NCBI GenBank assembly: GCA_020310875.1
Contig: CM035414.1
Location: forward strand, 199,684,260-199,748,259
Direction of reading: 5' to 3'
DNA: 64,000 nt
Source of the DNA: Ceratopteris richardii
Taxonomy: Eukaryota > Streptophyta > Polypodiopsida > Polypodiales > Pteridaceae
Positions 46,301-57,099 of this stretch are shown here, piece after piece (position 1 is the stretch's first letter; each line of letters starts with the position of its first letter). Below the pieces are notes generated by a model. The model saw nothing but the letters and a program-made list of their open reading frames with translations, did not search any database and was not told the DNA's origin. Made by a program: the position numbers and the translations under genes.

Positions 46301-46790
46301 CATCTTCACTGATAGTCAGAGCGCATTGGCAGTTGCGAGGAACCCTGATTTGCATGCTTTTTCTGACTCAGATTGGGCTAGTTGCTATGACACTCGTGTG
46401 TCCACCAGTGGTTTTTGCTTCATGCTTGGTGGCTCATGTATATCTTGGTTGAGCAAGAAGCAGCCTACTGTGGCCACTTCCAGTTGTGAGGCTGAGTATA
46501 GGGCAGCTTTTACAACGACTGTTGAGTGTGTGTGGCTCAGACGCCTTATGGCTGATTTGGGTGTTGGCCAATCTTCTGCCACCACCATCTTCATTGACAA
46601 TCAGAGCGCATTGGCAGTTGCAAGGAACCCTGTGTTCCATGCTCGCACTAAGCACATTGAGGTGCATTATCACTATGTCAGGGAGAGGTTCTCTGCTGGG
46701 GAGATCAACTTGGCATATGTGCCCACGTAGGAGAACATAGCAGACCTTTTCACGAAGGCTCTGCCTAGGGAGAAGTTTGAAGCTTTCCGC
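43400..46790 (+). pseudogene. C5 pol region (protease, integrase, RT, RNase H), broken
   Basis: Order: protease body (LFVSAIKKNLLSVSTLAKIG, about 43530), GAG-pre-integrase (LWHARFGHLNFASLLRLQ with CEGCILGK), integrase core (HSDVCGPMQTPS, YFVTFIDDFSRHAWVYPLK, YSDRGGEYM, NGVAERKN-type, about 43960-44290), RT ([60 protein letters not shown], about 45040-45690), and RNase H (about 46060-46730) to the final DLFTKALP-type motif near 46745. Several breaks. Confidence 0.88.
46062..46631 (+). repeat. In-frame 285-bp tandem duplication in C5 RNase H
   Basis: Two adjacent copies of 285 bp (46062-46346 and 46347-46631), exactly 95 codons each, both encode DLHAFSDSDWA ... SWLSKKQPTVATSSCEAEYR ... SALAVARNP. 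By eye they differ at about 13 positions (about 4.6%). Each copy contains the catalytic Asp and Glu motifs of copia RNase H. The divergence is at least that of the LTRs, so the duplication may have been present before this copy inserted. Confidence 0.93.
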
Positions 46791-46896
46791 AAAGCTTTGG
46801 GCTTACTTCCTTTGTGGAGTGATTTCCACATAGCTTGGCACTTCCTTATACATGAGTGCCAACTCCTTGTTCAACGCATCACTCCCAGGGGGGATT

Positions 46897-47126
46897 TGTT
46901 GATATATTTAGGTGGTGATGTGTGTGAACACACTAGGACCGCCGGGGCACTTTTTTCCCTCTTTAGGAGGTTTTTTTCCCTCGGCCTATATATACGCCTA
47001 TTGCCCTAATGGGCTACTTATCTTTGTACATTCTCTAGTAATACATTTAGTATTGTGTGTTGTGCTCCAAGCTTCTTCTTCTTCCTTGTGCTGTTCGCGT
47101 GCTTCCGCAGACGTCTAACTCCAACA
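46897..47126 (+). repeat. C5 3' LTR
   Basis: This is a 230-bp copy of the 5' LTR, preceded by the purine tract CCCAGGGGGGATT (46884-46896) and followed by the AGCTT duplication. Confidence 0.94.
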
Positions 47127-48093
47127 AGCTTGGTAAGAGGTGTCACTATCTTGGAGCAATCTCTAATAAATATCTTGTAAAAATTGGAAAACCCTAGAAA
47201 ACATTGTATATCTTGAGAACATGAAGGTGGTTGCCAGTCAAGGATTGTCTCAATGTTCTTAGGGTCCATAAAGATCCCTTCCTCTCATACAATGTACCCT
47301 AAAAACTCCACTTTTGTATGATGGAGAGAGCACTTCTCCATTTTTGCATATAAACCTTTTTCTCTTAGTTTCTCTAGGACTATCTTTATGTGATATTCAT
47401 GATCCTCTAGATTTTTGGAGAATATCAAGATATCGTCGAGTTATCTAAATACTCCCAAAAGATATCATTCATCATATATTGAAAGACAAGTGGAGCATTT
47501 GTGAGACCAAATGGCATAACTACATATTGAAAGTGCCCACACCTTGTTCGAATTTTGTCTATCGTTCGTCTCCTTCTCTAATCCTGACAAGATTGTAAGC
47601 TCCTCGAAGGTCAATCTTTTTTTGTTAAGAACTTTGCTTTTTCAAGGTGTTCCAAGAGCTCTGATATAAGTGGTAGAGGATATATATTCTTTATTGCGAC
47701 TTTATTCAACCCTATAATTTTCTACACACATTCAAAGAGTCCCATCCTTCTTCTTTACATATACGATAGGGGCTCTTGTAGGAGACTTTGAGTGTTTGAT
47801 AAACCCCTTGGCTAGATTCTCATCAATATTCTTACGTAATTCTATAAGTTCTTGTGGGGATAGTCTATAGCTTGGTCCAAAGGGTGGTTGTGCTCCCTCT
47901 TGAAGTTCTGTGGCACAATCATAAGGTCTATGCTCTAGGAGGATATCTGCATTCTTCTTTTCAAAAACATCTTCAAAACCTTGGCATTGGTCGGGTGGCT
48001 TCACTAAATCATCTTTCTTGGGCTCTTGAGTTGGTATGGCATAGATCATATATGTCGGTTCCTTCCTTACTACACGTATGAAGGCTTTGGCTC
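47127..48093 (-). mobile_element. G2, RT region (between C5 and C6)
   Basis: Minus-strand pieces include YDCATELQEGAQPPFGPSYR, LSPQELIELRKNIDENLAKG, FIKHSKSPTRAPIVYVKKKD (RT start), a [18 protein letters not shown] box (about 47430-47380) and GFSNFYKIFIRDCSKIVTPL at the RT end. This is a typical gypsy RT, broken in several places. Confidence 0.82.
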
Positions 48094-50001
48094 TGTTGGT
48101 GCAAGGCAATCAGCAAGATTAGTGACTTGGGAGATTTGTCATACTTCTAGGGCATGGAGATCTCATACACTCAACATGGAGTGTATGTAACTCAAGAAAG
48201 GTATTTGAAAAATCTTGTTGATTAAGTTTAAAATGGATGATTGGAGGTAGCACCTACTCCAATGGAGGTGAATCACAAATTGAGCAGATATGGAGGAGAA
48301 GAATTCAAGGACATGAAGCTATATCAAAGTTTGGTTGGTAGTCTAATCTATGCTACATTAACTAGGCCTGACTTGTCATATTCAGTTGGAGTATTATCTC
48401 AATTTATGCATTGTCCTAGGAAAGAACATTGGGTTGTAGGACAAAGAGTGTTGAGATACATTAAGGGTACACTCAAAGAAGGTTTGTATTATGGTTTTAC
48501 ATCAGATACAAATATCAAGATATATAGTGATATAGATTGGGCAGGTAATCCTGATGATAGGAGATCAACTTATGGATACTTGTGTTATGTGGGAGATAAG
48601 TTAATTTGTTTCTTTATCATCCACAGAAGCTGAGTACAAAGGTATGGTTGAAGCTACAAAGGAAGTGATATGGCTTAGGACTCTTATGAAGAGTTTTGAC
48701 ATCATTCAGAGTACACCCACTATTCATGGAGATAACATGAGTTCATTGTATTTAGCTGCTAATCCTGTTTTTCATGCCAAGACTAAACACATTGATATTC
48801 AATATTATTTTCTAAGAGAGAAGGTGATGGATAAGGAGATTGAAGTTATACATACTTCAACAAAAGACCAGATAGTTGATATGCTAACCAAAAGCTTGGA
48901 TGGAACAAAGCTGCAAAGATTCAAAGACATGGCATGTATAAAGAAGATAGAGAAAACCGCAAATGATGATTGAGGGGGAGCTTTTGGTGCAAGGAAATCA
49001 ACAATTGAAGTTTTGAAGTCAAGGATTGAAGAAAATATCAAGTTATGAAGCATGAAGAAAGCATATGTTCAGAGGATGAAGATGTGTATACATATATACA
49101 TTAATTTAGAGTTAGCTCATTTATACTTTTGTATGTTTATGAGCTTGTACATATTTGCCTATATATACAAGGAAAAATATTGGGGCAAATATGAGAGAGT
49201 GTGAGAGAACAATAATTGATGAGAATTAGAAGTCATTAGACACTTGTGAAGTGAGTAAGATAACTCTCTCATCCAGATGTAAAAACTTTTCAGTAATGAA
49301 GAAAAGTTTCACCCGATTTTTCTGTGTTCTCCTTCTATGTTTGATCATCTCAAGCATCCTTTTGTAGGTGTCTAATTCCATAGTTAATGAGTCTACGGTT
49401 AAATTTTGAGAGCCTACTTGTAAACAGGCTGCAAGAATTATGAGTAGGAACATTCATATGTGAGGAAGTGTTGAGTGTCTTCTGAAATAGGCGCAATCCC
49501 GATGGTCAAAGAAATGGTCAGTTCTCAGTGCACAGTGTAAAGTTTTGCACAAATGAGGAGTCAAAATCTAAGTTGGAAGGTAAGCCATCTATGGCTAAAA
49601 GCATTTGCATAAACGGGTTCTATTTTGGGAGATCCAAGCTTTAGAATTTGCAGGTGTCAAAGTCGACTGTAAAGAATTACAGTTTTAGACATAGGTAACT
49701 TGTTGAGATCATTTCTCAAGATCTGCTGAGTCTTTTGGAATGATTTAACTTGGAGGAGGTGTGCAAACTATAGGCAACACCTTGTACAAAGTTTTATAAA
49801 ATACTTTACACATTTGATAAGTCAATGAATGAGTTATGTGCAACAGACTTTCTATGTAGACATCTTCTTCTCAGTTTGTTCAAGATTTTGGTAGTTGAGT
49901 ATTGATCCTCCAAATTGGTGAAGGTTTTAAGTTATTCTTGATATAGAGGTGCTCTAACTTCAAGGATAACTTGTTCTTTTGGAGATTAACACTCTCCATC
50001 A
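48094..50001 (+). mobile_element. C6, short copia derivative inserted in G2
   Basis: The left end TGTTGGTGCAAGGCAATCA is the first part of a copia LTR. It is followed at once by late RT and RNase H sequence (TPMEVNHKLSRYGGEEFKDM, YSDIDWAGNPDDRRSTYGYL, HGDNMSSLYLAANPVFHAKT), a purine tract (TTGAGGGGGAG, 48970-48980) and a 3' LTR at 48982-50001 ending CCATCA. GGCTC flanks it on both sides (48089-48093 and 50002-50006). Gag, protease, integrase and most of RT are not present. It is related to C1 but a distinct family. Broken. Confidence 0.9.
48982..50001 (+). repeat. C6 3' LTR (1020 bp)
   Basis: It starts with TTGGTGCAAGGAAATCA, matching the left tip of the element at 48096, and ends in CA just before the GGCTC duplication. 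Only about 20 bp of the other LTR remain, so it cannot be dated. Confidence 0.85.
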
Positions 50002-50472
50002 GGCTCTGACATATGTTTGGTTCTTTTGGATATCTCGATAGGTGATTTTATTCTTTTCTCGATTAATTTCTAAATTATGTTTCTTTAGCCAGGGAATTTC
50101 CATGATAACCAGATTTATTGAACTCAAGATTACATTGAAACATATGTGGGAATCATGGTCACCAAGGTGTACTCTTAATGGTGTGGTTTCCATGGTCATA
50201 TTCTGCTACTTCTGCTACTACTGGTTTGTTCTTCAGAAGTATTGGAATTCCATGCTTCTTTACCAATCCCTCATCAATGAAACATGAGGAGGCTCTCGAA
50301 TCTACTAGAGCTATCAGGGAAAGGGTCTTCTTAGGCATGATTAACTTGACATGGGCAAGACATGTTTCTACATGTGTGGCTAGAATATGAGACCCTTTCT
50401 TATATCATGGTGTGGATGTACGGTCTCTTTTACAATTGGCATTCGTTGTTTCCCTGCTGTACAAGGGTGTTG
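50002..50472 (-). mobile_element. G2, protease region (right of C6, next to solo LTR)
   Basis: The minus strand reads LSLIALVDSRASSCFIDEGL, a retropepsin active site of DSGASS type, then SSINLVIMEIPWLKKHNLEI, the conserved end of gypsy proteases. On this strand it precedes the RT piece beyond C6, so the order protease-RT-RNase H is intact. The gag that should precede it is not beyond the solo LTR; a matching gag lies at 18669-19328 on the other strand. Confidence 0.75.
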
Positions 50473-51580
50473 TGTTACAAGGCTAATAGAGCGAGACAAC
50501 CGCAACCGCAACCGCAGACTAAGGAAAAACAAGATTGGTGGCTGAAATGACGGAGAGGTAGGAAATTTCGCAAGAGGCGGTAAATGAAGAATGCGGAAGT
50601 AATAAAAAGCAGAAGACAGGAAGAGAAAAGAGTTCTATCATCGAAGAGCAGAGAGTTCAGTCGTTGCATCATCGTTTCGTTCGACTGTTGGAGCAGAGTT
50701 TATGGTGTTAAACAGACCCTTGAGGTGATAGTTAACATGAGTGTATGTTAGAGAGACAGAAAGATAGATACGTCTCTGTTCTGTTGCGCGCTGTAGTGAT
50801 GAGGGTTGATCACATCGTAACTGAAGTGTTCGGAGACCACGAGTAATATATTTTAGAAGACTGTGAATGAGATTTCATTGAGGACATTGAATACTGTTTC
50901 ATTCTATTCATATTTAATCATTCTGCTATTCTTTGGTTGAATCGATTCTCATTGAAAAGTTCGTGATACTGTGAGTCTACTTGCTGAACAGTTATATATG
51001 ACTCTGTAGTTCGCGATTGTGAGATTGTGTATTGATTGTCATGCGTGAGACTGTATAAGAACAGAGTTTAGTACCTTTTCGGTCAAGTAACCAGGGTTTT
51101 ATATAGTAATCGGTGATCATTGGGAATTCGACAAAGATCTGTGTGTGGACAGAAGTCTTAGTGAGTCATTAATTGCGGTATAAATCTGTGATCTGAGTGA
51201 GTATACGAAAAGTCTAATATAATCTCGATTTGAGTTGTCTGTGCATTTTGTTCGGTGTATTTAGTTATCACATGAATCATCTTATTGTGGAGTATTTTGA
51301 GAAGAACGTATTCTCGGAGTTGTAAGTTTTGACAGAATCACTGTGCTATTACCATAGTATATTCAGTGCCAAACATTCCAGCGCTTATCATACTGTGGAA
51401 TAGTTAGTATTCAACTCAACTCCTGTATTAAGAAGTGAGCAATTACTGGTGATTGTGTAAAGGATTGGGAAAATAGTACAGGGCCTCTGTCTAACAGACC
51501 CCTACCACTCCCAAGAACCCAAGGACCCGATAATACTCGTCCGAAAGTTGGATTGAGTTATTATCGTTCAACATTTAACA
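50473..51580 (+). repeat. Solo LTR of the G3 family (1108 bp)
   Basis: This is the reverse complement of the G3 5' LTR with the same length, and I noticed no difference by eye; it also shares the base by which the G3 5' LTR differs from its 3' LTR. It runs TGTTACAAGG to CATTTAACA. The flanking 5-mers TGTTG (50468-50472) and CCTGG (51581-51585) do not match each other but match, as complements, the outer flanks of G3. Confidence 0.94.
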
Positions 51581-52150
51581 CCTGGGTACGTCCGGATGTG
51601 GCATATGTAGCTTATTGGAGTGTAGAGCCTGCTCCACAACAAATCAATGTAGCAGATGAGAGGGTCTGGGTATAAAAATTTCTGAGTGATACTCTCGGAA
51701 CCCGATGACAAACATTTCTTCAAATGTTTGTTTGAAACACACCGGGAGGTATTTGATTCAAGCATGCCACACATACATAACATTGACAGATGGGTTTGTG
51801 CTCATATCATAGACAAGGTCGAGGTTGATTTCATTGAAGTCGAGGGCCGAGAGGTGAGGTTCTTTAACATTTTTGAAGGTCTGGAATGTGACAAGCATGT
51901 GTTTGAAGATTTTGAGGCACATTTGTGCCATAATGCCTGGTACATTCTTGAACATAATGCCCCAATGTTGAATGGTCAAAATCATATATGCTACCATTGA
52001 TAGGCCACGAGGCGGTGCCAAATATACATAATTCAGCCATTTGTCACATCCTTTGATGTTCTTCACTGTGTGAGTGAACTCAAGCCATGATCTTCATCAA
52101 AAAATAGGACAATAGCAGGGGTTATACTTAATGTACAAGGGCCTATTGTT
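51581..52150 (-). mobile_element. G4 tail between coiled-coil gene and solo LTR
   Basis: Weak coding character on the minus strand (for example KNIKGCDKWLNYVYLAPPRG) but no recognised domain. It is probably the 3' part of the G4 cassette. Confidence 0.4.
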
Positions 52151-53130
52151 CTATGTGCACACCATTTCGGGGTAGGTTTCGAATAACCATATTCTCCATG
52201 TAGGTTGAAAGATGTTGCCTTGTGCAATGCTTTCAAGAATGTCGTTTGGGGAAAATTGTGTTGCAGAGGTTGGCTCTTTCGTGGTGCGATGTTTTATCTC
52301 AACATTATAATCTTCCAATAATACACAAAAAGGTACATACAAATCATGGGAAGTGCCAATCCATCGATGACGAGATAGGTTTTTGAAGTAATCTGATTTG
52401 ATGACAACTTCTTCAAGTCGAGACATTGACTGTATTTGCACTGCTACTCTATCATCATGAGTTGGGCGTACCTTTTCCAACCTTTGCATCCATTCTGGAG
52501 CTTCAATCTCAAATGTGTCCATTCCTTCCTCTCTTTGTTTGCCTCCTGGTGTAGGCATAGGTTCATATGGGTCCTCGAATGTCTCTTCTACTTTAATTGG
52601 AACTAGTTCTTCAGGCTCCGGCTCCACTAGGGGAGAAGGTTGATGTTCATATTGGAGAAGCTTATTTTGCAAATGTGATAGTTGTGCTCTCAATTCTATT
52701 ACCTCTTCAGATGTGATGTTTATAGTTGTTGCTTCTTTCGGTGGCTCTCGTTGATTGGCCAATTGCTTCCGTAGGTCATCACGTTCTTTTTCTAAGGCAT
52801 CATATGCCTCTAGTAGATCAGCATGGGTGTCCAATATGATCTGCATGTTTGGTGAAGGGATGGCTTTGGAGCGCTCCAGGTCGATCTCTTGTGGTGATCC
52901 TTCCATTGCGGCTTCTAGATTTTCTTCATTTTGTCTTTGTAGCCATTTATTTTCTTCTAGTGCTACTGACATGTGTTTCCTTAATCATGCAAGGTTACGA
53001 TGGGTTTTGAGGTTGTCTGCTTGTTGTGCACATAGCATTTCTTTGAAGTGCTGTTGTGCCTGTGAATCTGTCTGGGGCAGATTGGCCACTAATTCGTCGT
53101 GTTGTCTCTGCAAGGTATCATAATAATGTT
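52151..53130 (-). pseudogene. G4 accessory cassette: coiled-coil protein
   Basis: A heptad-rich segment (LLQHYYDTLQRQHDELVANL; VALEENKWLQRQNEENLEAA; LLEAYDALEKERDDLRKQLA; VIELRAQLSHLQNKLLQYEH) is followed by a proline/glutamate linker (PLVEPEPEELVPIKVEETFE) and an aromatic C-terminal block (SDYFKNLSRHRWIGTSHDLY, IFQPTWRIWLFETYPEMVCT). The C-terminal block has no match in G3. Part of a dead element; about 270 codons remain well readable. Confidence 0.6.
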
Positions 53131-53700
53131 GTAGTAGCCTCTTGTCCTTCTCCAAGTTTGTGAATCATTCCTAGAGCATCTCATGGGCTCTAAACATGCT
53201 CGTATGTTGAGCATCTAAATGTTGGTAATGATGTTGTAATTGAGACACACATTGATATCAAAGTATTGAATACATTATTTATAGGAGTGGATGCTTGGAA
53301 AGAGTGGAATCTAGGGGGATAGGGAGGAGGGAATGGGGTGGTGAATGCTATTGTGAGAAGTGGTGATGTTGGTGGTGGGGGAATGGGAGATTGTGGGAAT
53401 ATGGGGGTAGGGGGAGGTGGAGAGGCGGGTGATATGTCCATGTGGTTGTGCGTGGATGCGATTGTGGGAGTTACCATAAACATGGGAATGGTAGGTTTGG
53501 TGATGGTAGTGAAGGTGTACAATGGTGTGTGTAATGGTAGTTAAGTGTGGCAAGAAGAATGGTATTTTCGGTGACCATAGTTAGAATTACATTGTCCGTG
53601 GTGGCAATTACAACAGTGGTGGTGTCAGATTGTGAGGGTTGTGATGATTGACTCACATTGTGTGCTTCACTAATGAAGGTGTAGATTTTGGCCATTATAG
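53130..53700 (-). pseudogene. G4 accessory cassette: Thr/His/Pro low-complexity part
   Basis: GGT/GTG-rich on the + strand, this gives Thr-, His- and Pro-rich readings on the minus strand in every frame. It lies between the acidic linker and the coiled coil and is most likely a low-complexity linker of the same dead gene. No gene of its own is supported on either strand. Confidence 0.4.
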
Positions 53701-54490
53701 TAGTGGTGATAGTGGTGGTATGAGGTGAGGGGGGTGGAGTTGGAGGGGAGGGTGGTAGAGGTGGTGATGAGGGTGCACTTGAGGTGTGGACTTCTTCAGT
53801 GTGTTAAATGGAGTGTGCCATGCTGGTGGTTGTGGAGGTGGTTCCATGTGGTTCTGATACTATAATATGTATTTGCTTCCCTGATCTTGGAGGGTGTCTC
53901 TTGTGTCTTCGCTCAAATCTTTGCGAGTGTGCGAGGGCGGTGTGTACAGTCTCTGGTACTCCCAATGCATCGGTGATCATGTTGAGGGAAGCTCTGAATT
54001 GATCATCCATACATTCTTCTTCAAGTATCTAGTTCATTAAGGCCTTCCTTGCTGCCAAGGATAGTCTGTGTTGCTCCTGAACCAGGTTTATAGTATCATA
54101 CAGTCATTTTAAATGTATTGTGTAGGCTAGGGCTCCCTCAAGTTTGAGTATAATGTGTTGCTCATATTGATGCTCCCCTTCGTCGGATGGTCCTTCCTGC
54201 TCCTCATCTTGTTCCTCTTCTTTAGTCTCCTCCTCATCTTCCTCTACTTCGACTACTACTAGTTGGGTTGGATTGGGCTGGTCCGTGACAGTTTGTTGTC
54301 CACTTAACTTCTCTGTTTCGATTTCCAAGTTAGTTGCATTGATTATCCTAGCTACTTCTTCATCAATTAAATCTTCAAGCATGAAGCCGTGCAGAAACTC
54401 TAAATCTGTGGGGATCGATGGGAAGATCAGATTATGCCCTTCTGCACTGTGCCTTGGTAATCTGATGATAAAGGGTTGCACTCACCTTTG
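53700..54490 (-). pseudogene. G4 accessory cassette: acidic linker
   Basis: It begins MQPFIIRLPRHSAEGHNLIF and continues through FLHGFMLEDLIDEEVARIIN into a run of Glu and Asp (VEVEEDEEETKEEEQDEEQE). A basic region (AHSQRFERRHKRHPPRSGKQ) and a Pro/Ser/Thr-rich part follow. The order head, acidic linker, coiled coil parallels G3 ORF2. Confidence 0.5.
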
Positions 54491-54899
54491 GGGTGGTGGA
54501 GTCATGTCCAGTGTCAATGTAGCACCTCGAGCCTGTGCACATGGCATCTAAACAACTCCCCTCATTTTCTTTGATGGAGGCCCTGCAACTGATATTCTTC
54601 GTTGAAATTCTTGCACCCTAGTCCAAACAAGTGCTTTCCCTTTGAATTGGCACATCATATGCCAAGCACCAATAAACAATTCTAGTAAGTGCACAACATC
54701 CATATAGCACTGAATTCTATTTCTTGTACCAATGTTGATGTGCAAGATGTATGTGGTCAATGATCCAATGTGGTATATTGATTGTGAGATTCAACGTGTG
54801 TGCCAAGTATAAACTAAACCAAATATTTTTGGGTGGCATCGTAAATTTTTCTTGGGCAGGGAATGCAAAGTGCTGCATGCACATTCGGAGGTGGATGGC

Positions 54900-55570
54900 A
54901 ATAGTTGCGGTCATCGCCACCATATCCTTTAGCTTAGTTAGGTTCCTGTTCTTCATGTTGTCCAGGACCATTGTCTCCTTCTCCATAGGGATGTGCTACC
55001 TCTCATTTCTAGAGCTTCCCTTACCAAATTGTTGGTCAATTTAAAGCGCTTTAGTTCATTTCCTCGTGTAAGAGAAGGTAGTACAAAGGTGCTCGTCCCC
55101 TTTTTGTCTTTGCTGGGAGTGAGTGTGCTAATTAGGTATGAACACCTAAGGAAGTCCGACTTTGGCAACTGAGCTTTGAACTAATCATCCAGTCCAGCCT
55201 TCTTCCATATTGTTTGCAATACTTCATTGTTTTGAAGCTTTTCAAACTCTTGTGTAAAGAAATGATACCAACCCCACCATTTGTTAAACTCTATCTCAGC
55301 CTCCCATAAATAGGTGCCCTCTCTAAGGGTTCCTGCTACTTCACTGAACCAATGGGAGTTCTTGCTAACTGGCGATGTGTGCCCTTGGGGAGGATTTTGA
55401 ATTGGTATGACATGTATTGCTCTTAAAGCCTGTGGCCATTCCTTCAACTCCTCTTGAATAGGGAGACTTTCAATGTCTACTATTTGAGGACTGGTGCCTG
55501 CCTGGGAGCTCATTCCTACAGCCTCGGCCATGCTGAGGAAATCAATCACTGGTTCTATGAGAATATACAA
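54900..55570 (-). pseudogene. G4 accessory cassette: head region
   Basis: The minus strand encodes PQIVDIESLPIQEELKEWPQ, a proline-rich bridge, and an aromatic helical part (HWFSEVAGTLREGTYLWEAE, FNKWWGWYHFFTQEFEKLQN, then RCSYLISTLTPSKDKKGTST). It resembles, in character only, the Trp/Phe-rich heads of G3 ORF2 and ORF3. No family recognised. Confidence 0.5.
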
Positions 55571-56319
55571 ATGAATGTTAACATTGCAATGGACACAAGG
55601 TGATCATGTGTCCCCGTTATAACATTAACATGCTGAACTATGACATAGTCAGTCAGTTAGTTAGTGCTCACATGGTTGTGAGTGTGAAGTGTGGTTAGTA
55701 GATGCAGGGTTCCTCTATGCTAATTAGAGTGGTGGGGTGTAGTGTGGATTCAATTAGTAAGCGGAGGTGACTTTACAATGGGATCAGGTGGTTTATTACA
55801 AGATTTGAGCTGCCAAACATAATGTGTGGCTCTACATTTTGATTCCCTGGGGATTTTAGAAGACTCAACAAGAGTGCCTACTTGGAAATGAGGCTTTTTA
55901 GGGACCCATTTACCAGTGACCCTACTTGTGCATGGGGATGGATATGTGATTGTGTGTGCCAAATAGTTACGGATATCGACTACTTGAGTGTGTGTGAATA
56001 ATGATTTACAATGCGTGGTTTCTGTATGGCTATTTGAGCCCGCAAACAAGTCGTAGGCACCCAAATTTGTCTTGATTGGGGGTCGACCTTCATTGACTTC
56101 TTGGGTACCCAAATGGACCTTACTTTTGTGGATAAATCTTTGAGAGACTTCTTATTAGTATCCTTTCCTCTATCACTAGCATGACGTTTAATCAATAATC
56201 ATAACTTGACTGCAACAGGATGCTCACCTTTTTGTACCCATACTTGTTTCGATGGCTAAAACACTTTGCTTCCTACTTTCCTTTGGTTTTGAGCATAGAG
56301 AGTCTGCCCGCGCTGCATT

Positions 56320-57005
56320 CAGCACTCCTTTCGTTGTTGTGTCTCTATCACTTTTGGAAAAGAAGGGAGTTCCATCATTTCCTTGGCTCCTTTGTTGAGA
56401 ACACCATCCCTCTGCATCACATAATGTTGGACAAGAATAGCATCATCATCTTCATGTGTACTCCTGGAAGGACCAAGAGTTGGTGCCTTTCCTAGTTCCT
56501 TGAGTGCTTCATTTTCTAACTCAATTGTAATGCGGTTCTGATTTACCCAAACCTGAAGAAGTCCACTTCTTAGGTTTAGGTTGACTGCGTGATCATAGAT
56601 CCAATCTTGACCCAAGACAAGAGGCTTAGTGAGGTCCTTATCTTGACACACTAGCACCTTAACTGTCATAAGAACATCTTGGATGTAGAGGGGAAGTTCC
56701 ACCTCGCCCATGTAAGGGGTTTCCACACCTCTCAATCCTATGAGATATGCTTCTATAGGATTGACACTTAAGTTCAATTCTTGACAGTAAGAAAGTTTAA
56801 CAGCACTAGTGGTTGCCCTAGAGTCAATCAAGGCTCGCACAGTCCTTGCACTATTTCCTTGTCCTATCTCTAAGGTTACAAAAGGACATTGATCAATTAT
56901 TATATGGGAACTTACTCCTGAGACTTCGCACATAGCCATATGATATCCTGGAGCTGAATAGGCATCTGTCCTTGGCTGATCTCTACCCTGTCTTCTCAAT
57001 TTCAT
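56320..57005 (-). pseudogene. G4 retropepsin-like domain downstream of integrase
   Basis: A stretch of about 229 codons has the features of a retroviral-type aspartic protease: CPFVTLEIGQG, VRALIDSRATTSAVKLSYCQ (active-site position), YLIGLRGVETPYMGEVELPL and KPLVLGQDWIYDHAVNLNL. A basic, charged stretch links it to the integrase end about 100-150 bp upstream. Retropepsins normally lie between gag and RT, so this place is unusual. It could be a second protease that is part of the element, or a piece of another element that landed here. Confidence 0.7.
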
Positions 57006-57099
57006 TCTTCGGATGTGTTCTAATGCTTCTACCTGTGCTTCTTCTCGGATTCAATGTTCTTCTTCCTTACGTTTCTTGGCAGTGTTGAATCGATTGAGC

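Larger units (their letters stand above)
41710..47126 (+). mobile_element. C5, Ty1/copia element with both LTRs, inserted in G2
   Basis: A 5417-bp copia element has short LTRs (229 and 230 bp) and target duplication AGCTT on both sides. It has an initiator-Met-type primer site (TGGTATTAGAGC, 41941), gag, protease, integrase, RT, RNase H and a purine tract. By eye the LTRs differ at 7 sites, all transitions, plus one 1-bp indel (about 3%), suggesting roughly 7 million years at a conifer-like rate. The coding body is broken in several places. RNase H contains an in-frame tandem duplication (see separate entry). C2 is a fragment of the same family. Confidence 0.95.

Noticed and set aside
53338-53544. 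Gly/Val/Met-rich + strand frame
   Set aside because: It is a shadow of the low-complexity linker of the G4 cassette on the other strand; no motif.
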